In this document: positions 9,411 to 18,097 of the stretch, one piece after another
How the letters are laid out: each line of letters begins with the position of its first letter
Numbering within the stretch: the first letter of the stretch is position 1
Assembly: GCF_014117325.1 (NCBI RefSeq)
Contig: NZ_CP059732.1
Coordinates: 3,423,001-3,487,000, forward strand
DNA from: Spirosoma foliorum
GTDB lineage: Bacteria; Bacteroidota; Bacteroidia; Cytophagales; Spirosomataceae
Direction: 5' to 3'
Length of the DNA: 64,000 nt
Notes under the pieces: model-generated
What the model was told of the DNA's origin: nothing
Seen by the model: the letters and a program-made list of their open reading frames with translations, nothing else
The model's database searches: none
Translations under genes and position numbers: made by a program

Positions 9411-9692
9411 TTAACTGTTTATTAGCTGGTTCTTTGGTCTCCTACCTCCTCCTAAGGCAACTAAAAACGCAGTGCCGTGTAGTATTATCCCTACGCTTAC
9501 TAACCAAATTCCAGTAGTATCATTCTGAATCACTTCAATAACTCCTAGCGCAACGCTACTCATAGCCAGAAAAAACAGGCCAGCAGCCACGAGGATTAGT
9601 ATGAATGCCCGCAGTTTTTTAGGTTGCTTCACCATTCTATTATCTATCATGGTACTATTCAGTAAAAACATTGAGTACTCAAATAAACCCAC
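9411..9692 (-). CDS. Small two-TM membrane protein, unknown
   Basis: 93 residues from the ATG at 9692, though an internal Met (MIDNRMVKQPKKLRAF) may be the true start. Two hydrophobic helices (about residues 28-52 and 62-80) are joined by a short polar loop. The basic patch KQPKKLR before the first helix and GGGRRPKN after the second suggest that both ends face the cytoplasm. No family is recognised. It may share a transcript with the small gene downstream. Confidence 0.5.
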   Translation of the reverse strand: MGLFEYSMFLLNSTMIDNRMVKQPKKLRAFILILVAAGLFFLAMSSVALGVIEVIQNDTTGIWLVSVGIILHGTAFLVALGGGRRPKNQLINS

Positions 9693-9961
9693 ATCTTAGT
9701 TCTGTAAATAGGTATTAGCTTTCGCTGGACAGACTGAAGTTGGCTTTTTCTGATACCCCCTTTCAAGTTTCCTATCTTCATTACGGTTTCTAACCTCTTT
9801 ACTTTTTAACCAAAGGCCAAATCAAGTAAGCCTAATCGCCTTTTTCGTAGCGCGAATGCCCATTTTTCCGCTCCGAAACTTTACCTAGAAATTGCTTTGG
9901 TTCTGAGTAAATCCTACTACTAAAGGTTATTTTTAGGACATAATCGACTAACACCCACAAT

Positions 9962-11125
9962 ATGAAAATTCTCTCACTTATCACGCTTAGTCTCATAAGC
10001 CAATTTTCCGGCTACGCCCAAAAGCCACGGGCTCGCGATATAGGCATTCCGTTCGACGGTATTACGGGAAAATTTAATGCCATCACTGATGTCAAAGGTG
10101 TTGAAGTTGGCTATAGCACCATCATTTCGGGAGAAGGCAAAAATGTGTTAGGAAAAGGCCCCGTCCGAACGGGCGTCACGGCCATTTTACCAAGAGGACG
10201 AACCAATAACCCTGTTTTCGCCAACTGGTACTCCTTGAATGGAAACGGCGAAATGACGGGAACCACATGGATAACCGAATCCGGTTTTCTGGAAACGCCT
10301 ATTATGATAACCAATACGAATAGCGTGGGTGTGGTTCGGGATGCGGTGTTAAAATGGTTTGTTGAAAAACACTGGTACAAAGAAAATTTCTGGTACACTT
10401 ATCCGGTTGTTGCCGAAACTTACGATGGCTTCTTGAATGACATTTACGGCTTCCACGTAAAGGAAAGCAATGCCTACGAAGCGCTAAATACAGCCGCGAC
10501 GGGTAAGCTGAACGAAGGTAATGTTGGTGGTGGTACCGGCATGATGTGCCTGGGTTTTAAAGGGGGGACTGGGACCTCATCACGCATTGTCAAAATTAAA
10601 GATTCAACGTTTACGGTTGGTGTATTAGTCCAGTCGAACTTTGGGGCAAAACGGAACTTGACCATTGCCGGAGTACCCGTTGGTCTGGAATTAAAAGACA
10701 CTCTGAACAATGTGTTAAAATCTCCTCCGGTGCATTACCGACAGGAAGGTGATGGGTCTATTATTGTTGTGGTGGCTACGGATGCCCCTTTGTTACCCCA
10801 TCAGCTAAAGCGCATAGCGGCTCGCGTTCCCATAGGCGTTGGTAAAGTGGGCGGACGTGGCGAAAATGGCTCGGGAGATATTTTCATTGCTTTTTCTACC
10901 GCCAATCCGTCTGCTTTTCAACGCGACAAATTCACCAAAGTAGACGAGTTACCTAACGATTTAATTAATCCCCTGTTTGAGGCAACTGTTCAGGCCGTTG
11001 AAGAAGCCATTATCAACGCCATGGTAGCTGCTGAAACAACTGAGGGTATCAACGGCAACAAATCCTACGCGCTTCCGCACAAGCTGGTCATTGATGTGCT
11101 TAAGAAGTATAATCGAATCAAGTAG
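9962..11125 (+). CDS. Exported P1-family (DmpA/BapA-like) aminopeptidase
   Basis: A 387-residue protein with a Sec signal peptide (MKILSLITLSLISQFSGYAQ). It belongs to the self-processing Ntn-type DmpA family of L-aminopeptidase/D-Ala-esterases and beta-peptidases. NGSGDIFIAF contains the conserved Gly303-Ser304; in DmpA the equivalent Gly-Ser bond is cut autocatalytically, so that Ser becomes the N-terminal nucleophile of the beta chain. VGGGTGMM and GFKGGTGTSSR are further family motifs. It is expected in the periplasm, trimming N-terminal residues from small peptides. It is monocistronic: about 270 bases with no gene precede it and a hairpin follows. Exact specificity is unknown. Confidence 0.9.
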   Translation: MKILSLITLSLISQFSGYAQKPRARDIGIPFDGITGKFNAITDVKGVEVGYSTIISGEGKNVLGKGPVRTGVTAILPRGRTNNPVFANWYSLNGNGEMTGTTWITESGFLETPIMITNTNSVGVVRDAVLKWFVEKHWYKENFWYTYPVVAETYDGFLNDIYGFHVKESNAYEALNTAATGKLNEGNVGGGTGMMCLGFKGGTGTSSRIVKIKDSTFTVGVLVQSNFGAKRNLTIAGVPVGLELKDTLNNVLKSPPVHYRQEGDGSIIVVVATDAPLLPHQLKRIAARVPIGVGKVGGRGENGSGDIFIAFSTANPSAFQRDKFTKVDELPNDLINPLFEATVQAVEEAIINAMVAAETTEGINGNKSYALPHKLVIDVLKKYNRIK

Positions 11126-11156
11126 TAGGCTTATTTGTCTTGACTGCTAACCACAA

Positions 11157-11187
11157 AAAAGCGAGTCAACATAGCTAACCCGCTTTT
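11157..11187 (+). terminator. Probable terminator after the peptidase gene
   Basis: AAAAGCG (11157-11163) pairs with CGCTTTT (11181-11187), with two more inner pairs after one mismatch, followed by a pyrimidine-rich CTTATT. It lies about 30 bases after the stop. Confidence 0.55.
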
Positions 11188-11455
11188 CTTATTACTATCT
11201 AATACTTTTAATTTCTACAAAACTATGGGCTAGGCCATGTATGAAAAATTAACACTTGATTAACAATCTGTTAATAGAGTATTAATAGTAGGCATTCCGC
11301 AATAATGAAACCTTACCTACTCCTCGCTTACCCATCGTAATGGCTTGTTTTGGGTATGACTTTACTTTATATCCGCTGATAAAAGGGTGAAAACAATACT
11401 ATTTCTTTTCCGCGTCAGCATTGCGCTGTAAATTTGCAGAATTAACGAAACCACA
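11188..11455. other. AT-rich leader of the ccm cluster
   Basis: No open frame longer than a dozen codons. It carries several TTAAT/ATTAA runs around 11240-11295 and, near its right end, the -7 promoter box listed separately. Confidence 0.45.
11429..11436 (+). promoter_or_regulatory. Bacteroidota -7 box before ccmB
   Basis: TAAATTTG matches TAnnTTTG exactly and lies 19 bases before the ccmB ATG, giving a very short leader. No convincing -33 TTTG is seen at the usual distance. Confidence 0.5.
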
Positions 11456-12130
11456 ATGGCAGAGTCAGTACGGCAAATGGGTGCATTGATGCGGAAGGAA
11501 TTTCTGCTGGAATGGCGACAACGCTATGCGCTCAATGGGATGCTGTTGTACATTGTAGGGGCTGTGTTTGTGTGTTACCTAAGCTTTAACGCTCGGCGTG
11601 GGCAACTCACACCTATCGTCTGGAACACCCTCTTCTGGATTATCCTGTTGTTTACAGCCATCAATGCCATCGCCAAAAGCTTTGTGCAGGAACGGGCCAG
11701 CCGCCAATTGTATTATTACACGCTAGCTAGTCCACAGCAGATTATTCTCTCCAAAATCCTGTACAATACGGCCCTGATGCTGGTGTTAGCTTTTCTGGGC
11801 TTTAGCGTATATGCTTTCGTACTGGGAAATCCCGTCAACGACGTACCTATCTATATGGTCACGTTAATCCTTGGGGCCATAGGTTTCGCAGCCTCTTTAA
11901 CACTCGTTTCGGGTATTGCCAGTAAAGCAGAGAATCCGGCTACGCTAATGGCCGTTTTGAGTTTCCCAATTATTCTGCCACTCCTGCTGATGCTCCTGAA
12001 AATATCCAAAAACGCCCTCGACGGTCTGGATCGTAGTGTTAGCTGGAATGAAATAGGAACGGTATTGGCGATCGACGCGATTGTCTTAACGATGTCGTGG
12101 TTGTTGTTTCCGTTTTTATGGCGGAGCTAG
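11456..12130 (+). CDS. ccmB: Haem exporter subunit CcmB
   Basis: A 224-residue membrane protein with six hydrophobic segments, the usual size and topology of CcmB. CcmB is the permease partner of the ATPase CcmA in the CcmABCD complex, which releases holo-CcmE during cytochrome c maturation. Recognisable features are the N-terminal MRKEFLLEWRQRYALNGMLL, FTAINAIAKSFVQERASRQL and YYTLASPQQIILSKILYNT. It opens a rightward run ccmB-ccmC-ccmD-ccmE-ccmF. A ccmA gene is not next to it and is not elsewhere in the window. A nested palindrome separates it from ccmC. Confidence 0.9.
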   Translation: MAESVRQMGALMRKEFLLEWRQRYALNGMLLYIVGAVFVCYLSFNARRGQLTPIVWNTLFWIILLFTAINAIAKSFVQERASRQLYYYTLASPQQIILSKILYNTALMLVLAFLGFSVYAFVLGNPVNDVPIYMVTLILGAIGFAASLTLVSGIASKAENPATLMAVLSFPIILPLLLMLLKISKNALDGLDRSVSWNEIGTVLAIDAIVLTMSWLLFPFLWRS

Positions 12131-12131
12131 T

Positions 12132-12194
12132 GTAACGCGGACATTCTGTCCGCAATAATTTGATTATTAAATGCGGACAGGATGTCCGCGTTAC
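12132..12194. repeat. Nested 23-bp inverted repeat between ccmB and ccmC
   Basis: The arms 12132-12154 and 12172-12194 are complementary at 22 of 23 bases. Each arm is itself a hairpin (GCGGACA-nnn-TGTCCGC), so the DNA can fold as one long or two short stems. It sits inside the ccm run, 4 bases before the ccmC start codon. Confidence 0.9.
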
Positions 12195-12198
12195 AAAA

Positions 12199-12858
12199 AT
12201 GAATAAAACCTGGTGGAAGGCCCTGGCCGTCTTGATTCTATCGTATGTTATTCTGAAAGGCTTTCTAGGAGTTGTCCCTCGTCAACCAATTCTGAATGAG
12301 AGTATTCGAAACGTGTATTTTCACGTGCCTCTATGGTTTGGCATGATTACCTTGCTGCTAACATCAGCGATCTTCTCCATTAAGTACCTTCGCAATGGCC
12401 GATTTGACGATGATTTGATTGCTGTTGAGTTTGCCAACACCGCCATTTTGTTCGGGATTCTGGGTTGTGCAACAGGGTCTTTATGGGCGAATTTCACCTG
12501 GGGCGAGCCCTGGCCTAATGATCCAAAGCTCAATAGTGTGGCCGTAGGTATGTTAATGTATCTTGCCTATTTGATTTTACGTGGTTCATTCGACGACGAG
12601 CAACGGCGCGCCCGCATTTCGGCGGTCTACAACATTTTCGCTTTTGCCGTATTCGTTCCCCTGATTTTCATTGTGCCCCGCCTGACCGACTCACTCCATC
12701 CAGGCAATGGCGGTAACCCTGCATTCGGGAAATACGATATGGACAGCAACATGCGGATGGTATTCTATCCGGCCATTATCGGTTTTATCTTACTGGGCGT
12801 CTGGATCACCGAACTCCGAATCCGTCTCCGTCGGGTGAAAGCGGCTTTAGATGACTAA
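12199..12858 (+). CDS. ccmC: Haem handling protein CcmC
   Basis: 219 residues from the ATG at 12199; the longer open frame (12160) runs through the palindrome and is not a credible N-terminus. The protein has six TM helices and the tryptophan-rich WWD-family region GSLWANFTWGEPWPNDPKL, which together with flanking His residues holds haem for loading onto CcmE. RNVYFHVPLWFG near residue 34 supplies a conserved His. It acts in the cytoplasmic membrane with its haem site facing the periplasm. The next ORF (ccmD-like) starts 68 bases later. Confidence 0.92.
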   Translation: MNKTWWKALAVLILSYVILKGFLGVVPRQPILNESIRNVYFHVPLWFGMITLLLTSAIFSIKYLRNGRFDDDLIAVEFANTAILFGILGCATGSLWANFTWGEPWPNDPKLNSVAVGMLMYLAYLILRGSFDDEQRRARISAVYNIFAFAVFVPLIFIVPRLTDSLHPGNGGNPAFGKYDMDSNMRMVFYPAIIGFILLGVWITELRIRLRRVKAALDD

Positions 12859-12926
12859 AGTCATGGGTAGTTCCCGGAATGATTCGCCTTATTTTTACGT
12901 TCTTTTTTCAACTATTTCGTTTTCAG

Positions 12927-13181
12927 ATGCGACTGTCTTTTTTGACAAAAATTCCATTGCTGGCTTTGCTTCTGCTTAGTCAACCGTTATTTGCTCAACA
13001 ACCCGTTGCCAACGGGGTTGAAATGGCTGATCAGCTTCGGGCTGATGGCAAAATTTGGGTCGTTGTAGCGGTTGTTGCAGCCGTCTTTGCGGGTATCATT
13101 CTTTACCTCGTCCGGCTCGATCGGCAAATTGGAAAACTGGAGAAAGAAGTAAAAGACAAGTCAGCAGCAGTTCGTCGTTAA
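12927..13181 (+). CDS. ccmD: CcmD-like small membrane protein
   Basis: 84 residues if started at the ATG at 12927 (MRLSFLTKIPLLALLL); an in-frame ATG at 12879 adds 16 residues. A signal-peptide-like N-terminus ending SQPLFAQ is followed by one TM helix (IWVVVAVVAAVFAGIILYLV) and a basic helical tail (RLDRQIGKLEKEVKDKS). That single helix with a charged tail is the CcmD pattern. In enterobacteria CcmD helps release holo-CcmE from CcmABC. Sequence identity to classic CcmD is weak, and the assignment leans on size, topology and its position between ccmC and ccmE. Confidence 0.7.
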   Translation: MRLSFLTKIPLLALLLLSQPLFAQQPVANGVEMADQLRADGKIWVVVAVVAAVFAGIILYLVRLDRQIGKLEKEVKDKSAAVRR

Positions 13182-13227
13182 CAAATTGGTGCTTAGTTGC
13201 AATCACTGATTACACTTAATTAACACA

Positions 13228-13668
13228 ATGAAGCTCACTCATATTTTCGGCATTGTTATTATCGCGCTGGCCATTGGTATCATTGTCGCAACGGCAGGCG
13301 ATGCCAGTTCGTACGTTACCTTCAAGCAAGCCACTGAAATGGCGCAGGATGGCGACGACAAAATGATCCACGTAGTTGGTAAGCTTAAAAAAGATGAACA
13401 CGGTCAAATTGCCGATATGTTCTACAACCCAGCTATCGACCCAAACCACTTTGAGTTTATCCTTGTCGATAATGACAACCGGGCTCAAAAAGTTGTATTT
13501 AACAGCCCTAAGCCGCAGGATTTCGACCGATCTGAACAGATTGTCATTATCGGGACAATGAAGGAAGATCATTTCCAATGCAACAAAATCCTGCTAAAAT
13601 GTCCATCTAAATATCAGGACGGCAAGCTGGAAACCACTGAACACGAAGCTAAAACGGCACAGTTGTAA
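13228..13668 (+). CDS. ccmE: Haem chaperone CcmE, CXXXY type
   Basis: 146 residues: an N-terminal anchor (MKLTHIFGIVIIALAIGIIV) and a periplasmic OB-fold domain. CcmE carries haem covalently from CcmC to the lyase CcmF. In most bacteria the haem ligand motif is HXXXY; here it reads C125-P-S-K-Y129, so the attachment residue is Cys instead of His. The CXXXY form is known from archaea and some sulfate reducers, where it goes with a reduced Ccm machinery lacking CcmH. No ccmH is seen in this window. The gene lies between the ccmD-like gene and ccmF, 73 bases before the ccmF start. Confidence 0.92.
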   Translation: MKLTHIFGIVIIALAIGIIVATAGDASSYVTFKQATEMAQDGDDKMIHVVGKLKKDEHGQIADMFYNPAIDPNHFEFILVDNDNRAQKVVFNSPKPQDFDRSEQIVIIGTMKEDHFQCNKILLKCPSKYQDGKLETTEHEAKTAQL

Positions 13669-13676
13669 GTGACAGA

Positions 13677-13740
13677 TTGATTGAGTGATTGAATTATTGA
13701 ATTCTCTCATTCATTCATTCAACAATTCAATCATTCAATT
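13677..13740. repeat. Imperfect inverted repeat abutting the ccmF start
   Basis: TGATTGAGTGATTGAATTATTG and, downstream, CAACAATTCAATCATTCAAT are imperfect complements built from ATTGA/TCAAT words. The right arm ends directly before the ATG of ccmF at 13742. Confidence 0.75.
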
Positions 13741-13741
13741 C

Positions 13742-16417
13742 ATGATACACACTACAGTCGGGCAACTCGGCCATTTTTTTGTTATACTATCGTTTGTTAC
13801 GGCACTCGTAGCAACGGTTGCCTATTTTCTGTCGGCGCTTGGCTTAGGGAAAATGGCGCAAGCTGAACTAGTCGAGGAGCCACAATTAGCCTATGCGGGC
13901 GAATCGACGTCGAGAGAAGCTAATTTCGGCGGCAAAACTGCTAAACGGAAAGCAAAACCGGCCGTTCAAAATCCAGAACCGCCCGCTCGTGACGATTGGC
14001 GGACGTTGGCTCGCTGGGCCTTTTACATTCATGGCGCGGCTGTTGTTGGTGTAGCTTCGAGTCTATTCTACATCATTTACAATCACTATTTCGAATACCA
14101 TTATGCCTGGAGTCACTCGTCGCGGGCGCTGCCGGTGCAATACATGATTTCGTGTTTCTGGGAAGGTCAGGAAGGGTCATTCCTTCTGTGGTTGTTCTGG
14201 AATGCGGTCCTAGGGGTTGTGTTAACACGCACAAGCAGCAAGCAGTGGGAAGCCCCCATGCTGGCAATTTTTGCCTTAGTGCAGGCGTTTCTGGCCTCTA
14301 TGATTCTGGGCGTAATTTTCGGCGATTCGTTCAAAGTTGGTTCATCGCCTTTCCTGCTGTTAAGTGAGGCCATGCCCGATGCACCTATCTTTTCAGCCGA
14401 CCCAAACTTCGTCCCTAAAGATGGCAATGGCCTCAATCCATTACTTCAGAACTACTGGATGGTGATCCACCCACCTACCCTATTTCTGGGTTTCGCGTTA
14501 GCACTAGTGCCATTTGCCTATTGCATTGCTGGCTTGTGGCGTAATCAGCCTCTCGAATGGATTCGGCCAGCACTTCCCTGGACACTCATTGGCGGTATGG
14601 TTCTGGGTATCGGTGTCATGATGGGCGGCTACTGGGCTTACGAAACCCTCAACTTCGAAGGCTACTGGAACTGGGACCCCGTCGAAAACGCGGTGTATGT
14701 TCCCTGGCTGGTTCTGGTAGCAGCACTACATACAATGCTGATTGCGAAACGCAGTTCGGCAGGCCTAAAAATGGCCATCATCCTAACCATTTCCACCTAT
14801 GTCCTGATTCTGTATTCTACTTTTTTATCGAGAAGTGGTATACTTGGCAACGCATCTGTTCACTCTTTCACCGACTTAGGCCTCTCCGGACAGTTACTCT
14901 TGTACCTCATGGCCTTTATCGTGCTGGCAGTGGCTCTAGCGGCCAGCAAGTGGAAATATATTCCAGCCGATACGGACGAAGCATCGGTGTATAGCAAAGA
15001 ATTCTGGCTATTTATTGGCGCCACGGTGTTGTGTCTGGCAGCCTTTCAGGTAATTGCCACTACCTCTATTCCGGTTTATAACAAGATTCTGGAATCGTTT
15101 GGTAAAATTTCGAATCTGGCGCTTCCCGCCGATCAGGTTGCTCACTACAGCAAATTCCAGATTTGGTTCTTTGTTGCGATTGCTCTACTAACTGGTGTTG
15201 CTCAATATATCTGGTGGCGTAAGCTGGAAAACAAGAAATGGGACGCACTCATTACACCCGGTATCCTCACCTTGTTGATCAGCGCAGGTTTAATTGCCTT
15301 CGGCGAGATGAAGAATCCGGTTTACATGGCCTTGCTGGTAGCCTCAATCTTTGCCTTAATGACCAATGGTAACATTTTACTCGATGTAATTCGAGGGAAC
15401 TACCGACTGTCGGGGGGAGCGATTTCACACATCGGCATGGCCTTGATGCTCCTAGGTATTCTTTATTCGGCTGGCTACACGAAAGTAATTTCGATCAATA
15501 ATAGTGGTCTGTTAATTTCGAAGCAGGAAGAATTTACCAAAGACAATAACAAACAAAATAAAGAAAATACGCTTCTGTGGCTTAATCAGCCAGAGCGTAT
15601 GGGCCAATATCAGCTTACCTACCGCGGCCAGCGCATCGAAGCTCGCGACGTCCCTGGCTATATTCCACGCAAGGATGTAGAAGTAATTGAAGGGGATTTC
15701 CATGGTGTTGCTCTTAAGGATATCATTCAGGATGGCAAGGTGTATCATAAAAAAGGTGACACTTTAGCGCTTTATCCCGAAAACACCTACTACGACGTTG
15801 AGTACCGGGAGCCAAACGGAAAAATTTTTAATCTATACCCACGCGCTCAGGTAAACGAACGGATGGGCTTACTGGCATCGCCCGACATTCGCCACAAAGC
15901 GGATCGGGATATGTACACCTATGTAAACTCGGTACCTAACCCCGGCGATGAGAACAAATGGGAGAAAACCGAAACCTATAGCGTTGCCATCAAAGACACC
16001 TTTTTCCTAAACGACTATGTCGCGATTCTGGACGATGTTGTGCGGACTAACGAAGTAGAAGGCATGGAAATTGGGCCTGAAGATGCCGCCGTCCGTGCGA
16101 AAGTACGCGTGCTCGACAAAAACGGGGAGCATATTCTGAGTCCGGCGTTTATCATCAAAAACCGGATGGTAGCCCACCCAGCCGAAATGAGTGATGAATT
16201 GGGTGTTCGTATCCAGCTGAACGAAATTAACCCCCAAACGGGTAAATTCACGTTTGCGGTTAACCGGACTCAGCGCGACTATATCGTGATGAAAGCCATT
16301 GAAAAACCACTCATCAATATACTTTGGATTGGTACGCTAGTGGTCGTGATCGGTTTCCTGATCGCTACTGTCCGACGGTATCGGGATTTCGACAAGATGA
16401 AAAATAAAGTGGCTTAG
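13742..16417 (+). CDS. ccmF: CcmF-type cytochrome c haem lyase, extended
   Basis: 891 residues, well above the roughly 650 of enterobacterial CcmF. I start at the ATG at 13742, since the extra residues from 13685 come from the palindrome. After TM1 there is an unusual polar, low-complexity insertion (about residues 35-80: EEPQLAYAGES, TAKRKAKPAVQNPEPP). The core has FWEGQEGSFLLWLFWNAVLG and the periplasmic WWD haem-binding motif NFEGYWNWDPVENAVYVPW, within a dozen or more TM helices. A long C-terminal periplasmic domain (about 600-860) precedes the last TM. It attaches haem to apocytochrome c after receiving it from CcmE. Confidence 0.9.
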   Translation: MIHTTVGQLGHFFVILSFVTALVATVAYFLSALGLGKMAQAELVEEPQLAYAGESTSREANFGGKTAKRKAKPAVQNPEPPARDDWRTLARWAFYIHGAAVVGVASSLFYIIYNHYFEYHYAWSHSSRALPVQYMISCFWEGQEGSFLLWLFWNAVLGVVLTRTSSKQWEAPMLAIFALVQAFLASMILGVIFGDSFKVGSSPFLLLSEAMPDAPIFSADPNFVPKDGNGLNPLLQNYWMVIHPPTLFLGFALALVPFAYCIAGLWRNQPLEWIRPALPWTLIGGMVLGIGVMMGGYWAYETLNFEGYWNWDPVENAVYVPWLVLVAALHTMLIAKRSSAGLKMAIILTISTYVLILYSTFLSRSGILGNASVHSFTDLGLSGQLLLYLMAFIVLAVALAASKWKYIPADTDEASVYSKEFWLFIGATVLCLAAFQVIATTSIPVYNKILESFGKISNLALPADQVAHYSKFQIWFFVAIALLTGVAQYIWWRKLENKKWDALITPGILTLLISAGLIAFGEMKNPVYMALLVASIFALMTNGNILLDVIRGNYRLSGGAISHIGMALMLLGILYSAGYTKVISINNSGLLISKQEEFTKDNNKQNKENTLLWLNQPERMGQYQLTYRGQRIEARDVPGYIPRKDVEVIEGDFHGVALKDIIQDGKVYHKKGDTLALYPENTYYDVEYREPNGKIFNLYPRAQVNERMGLLASPDIRHKADRDMYTYVNSVPNPGDENKWEKTETYSVAIKDTFFLNDYVAILDDVVRTNEVEGMEIGPEDAAVRAKVRVLDKNGEHILSPAFIIKNRMVAHPAEMSDELGVRIQLNEINPQTGKFTFAVNRTQRDYIVMKAIEKPLINILWIGTLVVVIGFLIATVRRYRDFDKMKNKVA

Positions 16418-16463
16418 TCATCAGTTGGTACTTACCCATCTGACTGACTATTGCTGAGTACGC

Positions 16464-16697
16464 ATGAAACTGAAACTCTCTGAAATTCTCCTGCTTTCGG
16501 CTGCTGCTGGTTTTCTGATTCTCTGGATTGCCGAATACCAGCGAACAACCTTCGCCGACAGTTACTGGTTGCTTATGCTCGGTGTCGGGTTTCTGTTCGC
16601 GTTTCAGTATTTTAAGAACAAACGCCTGGAACGCGAAAAAGCCGTTTCACCGACCATTAAGCAAATGGTCGAAGATCGGAAGAAGAAAAAAAAATAG
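16464..16697 (+). CDS. Small two-TM protein linked to ccmF
   Basis: 77 residues from an ATG 46 bases after the ccmF stop. Two hydrophobic helices (LSEILLLSAAAGFLILWIAE and YWLLMLGVGFLFAFQYF) are followed by a strongly basic cytoplasmic tail ending in RKKKKK. I do not recognise a family. The close spacing suggests a role in, or co-expression with, cytochrome c maturation. The stop codon TAG (16695-16697) overlaps the first base of the following 36-bp inverted repeat, so that hairpin may end the ccm transcript. Confidence 0.65.
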   Translation: MKLKLSEILLLSAAAGFLILWIAEYQRTTFADSYWLLMLGVGFLFAFQYFKNKRLEREKAVSPTIKQMVEDRKKKKK

Positions 16698-16789
16698 TTT
16701 GAAGTTCGTAGTTTGAGGTTTGTAGTTAGCTGACGCAAGTGTATTTCTGCATTAGCTAACTACAAACCTCAAACTACGAACTTCAAACT
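16696..16789. repeat. Perfect 36-bp inverted repeat
   Basis: Arms 16696-16731 and 16754-16789 match at all 36 bases with a 22-base spacer. The arm is internally repetitive, with repeated GTAGTT and TTTGAGG/TTTGAAG words. It separates the ccm run from gldE. Confidence 0.93.
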
Positions 16790-16806
16790 TCAACTAACAA
16801 ACCTAC

Positions 16807-18093
16807 TTGGAAGCCTCCCTCCTTTTATTCGGTGCCTTACTTGCTCTTGTACTCGCCGGGTTTTTCTCGGCAGTCGAGATGGCATATGTATCGGTTAATC
16901 GGCTGTATTTTGAGCTACACAGCAAGCAGGGGCCGTTAAGCGAAAAACTCGTATCGGGCTTTCTGAAAAACCCCATTTTGTTCGTCGGTACCACCCTAAC
17001 TGGCAACACGCTCTTTTTAGTCCTGTACACCGTGCTGGGGGTTATGTCGCTCAACCCCTTACTGATTGCTGTTTTGCCCCAGACATGGGCGGATCAGGAA
17101 TTTGTTGTGATTGCGATTGAAACGCTCATTCTGACGGTTATTTTTCTGCCTTTCGCCGATTATATACCTAAAAGTCTGGCGCTTATCCACCCCGACCGAT
17201 TTCTGGAAGCTTTAGCAGTCCCTCTCTGGGTTATCTACAAAGCCATAGCGCCCATTGTTCGGGTATTGGTGGGCACCGCCCGCTTTTTTATCCGCTATAT
17301 ACTTGGCAAACGCAACCCCGAGATTCGGCCTGTTTTTGGTCTGACCGACCTGAACCACTATCTCCAGCAGCTAAACAACCAGAAGGCCGATACTACCGAA
17401 GAATCGGTTGAAGTCGATACCCAAATTTTCAACAACGCGATTGAGTTTCGTGACGTACGCGTGCGCGACTGTCTGGTGCCACGAACGGAAATTTCGGCCA
17501 TTGATGTAGATGATACCGTCGAAGAATTACGTCAGGCATTTGAAGAAAGTGGCCACTCAAAGATTGTGATCTACCGGGATACGATCGATGATGTTATTGG
17601 CTACTGTCACGCACTGGCACTGTTCAAGAAGCCTGCAACTGTCGAAGAAATTATCACGCCGATTATTACTGTTCCCGAAACCATGCCCGCTCAGGATTTA
17701 CTGCTCCGGTTTCTGTCGGAACGAAAGAGCCTGGCTCTGGTCGTTGATGAATTTGGCGGAACGGCGGGTATTGTAAGCGTTGAAGACATGGTCGAGCAGA
17801 TTTTTGGTGAGATTCAGGATGAATACGACACCAATGAAGACTGGGTAGAACAACGACTTGATGAAAAAACCTGGTTATTAAGCGCCCGGCACGAAATTGA
17901 CGATCTGAACAAAACCTACGGTTGGCACATTCCCGAAGGCAGTTACGATACGCTCGGCGGGCTGATTCTGGCAACGCACGAAGACGTTCCTCAAGTTGGC
18001 GAAGTCATTGAGTTTTCTCCCTTTACCTTTACCATCGTCTCGATGGATGGTACTCGAATTGACACGGTAAAAGTGCATTTGGGTCAGGAGTAA
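16807..18093 (+). CDS. gldE: GldE, CNNM/CBS-domain gliding-motility protein
   Basis: 428 residues. The start is a TTG at 16807: the first ATG (16879) would remove the first half of TM1, whereas MEASLLLFGALLALVLAGFF completes it. The protein has a four-helix DUF21/CNNM membrane domain (about 1-195) with AVEMAYVSVNRL, two CBS domains (about 205-340; motif VVDEFGGTAGIVSVEDMVEQ) and a C-terminal CorC/HlyC domain (about 345-428). This is the GldE pattern of Bacteroidota, which assists assembly of the gliding/type IX machinery; the wider family handles Mg2+ or Na+. GldE versus a general hemolysin-family paralogue rests on the phylum and the sequence style. Confidence 0.8.
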   Translation: MEASLLLFGALLALVLAGFFSAVEMAYVSVNRLYFELHSKQGPLSEKLVSGFLKNPILFVGTTLTGNTLFLVLYTVLGVMSLNPLLIAVLPQTWADQEFVVIAIETLILTVIFLPFADYIPKSLALIHPDRFLEALAVPLWVIYKAIAPIVRVLVGTARFFIRYILGKRNPEIRPVFGLTDLNHYLQQLNNQKADTTEESVEVDTQIFNNAIEFRDVRVRDCLVPRTEISAIDVDDTVEELRQAFEESGHSKIVIYRDTIDDVIGYCHALALFKKPATVEEIITPIITVPETMPAQDLLLRFLSERKSLALVVDEFGGTAGIVSVEDMVEQIFGEIQDEYDTNEDWVEQRLDEKTWLLSARHEIDDLNKTYGWHIPEGSYDTLGGLILATHEDVPQVGEVIEFSPFTFTIVSMDGTRIDTVKVHLGQE

Positions 18094-18097
18094 GTTG

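Noticed and set aside
13685..13741. N-terminal extension of ccmF from 13685
   Set aside because: These codons are made of the ATTGA/TCAAT palindrome; the ATG at 13742 gives a normal TM start.
14557..14994. Long open frame in another reading frame of ccmF
   Set aside because: Shadow frame, with low-complexity Arg/Ser content. The CcmF motifs are in the annotated frame.
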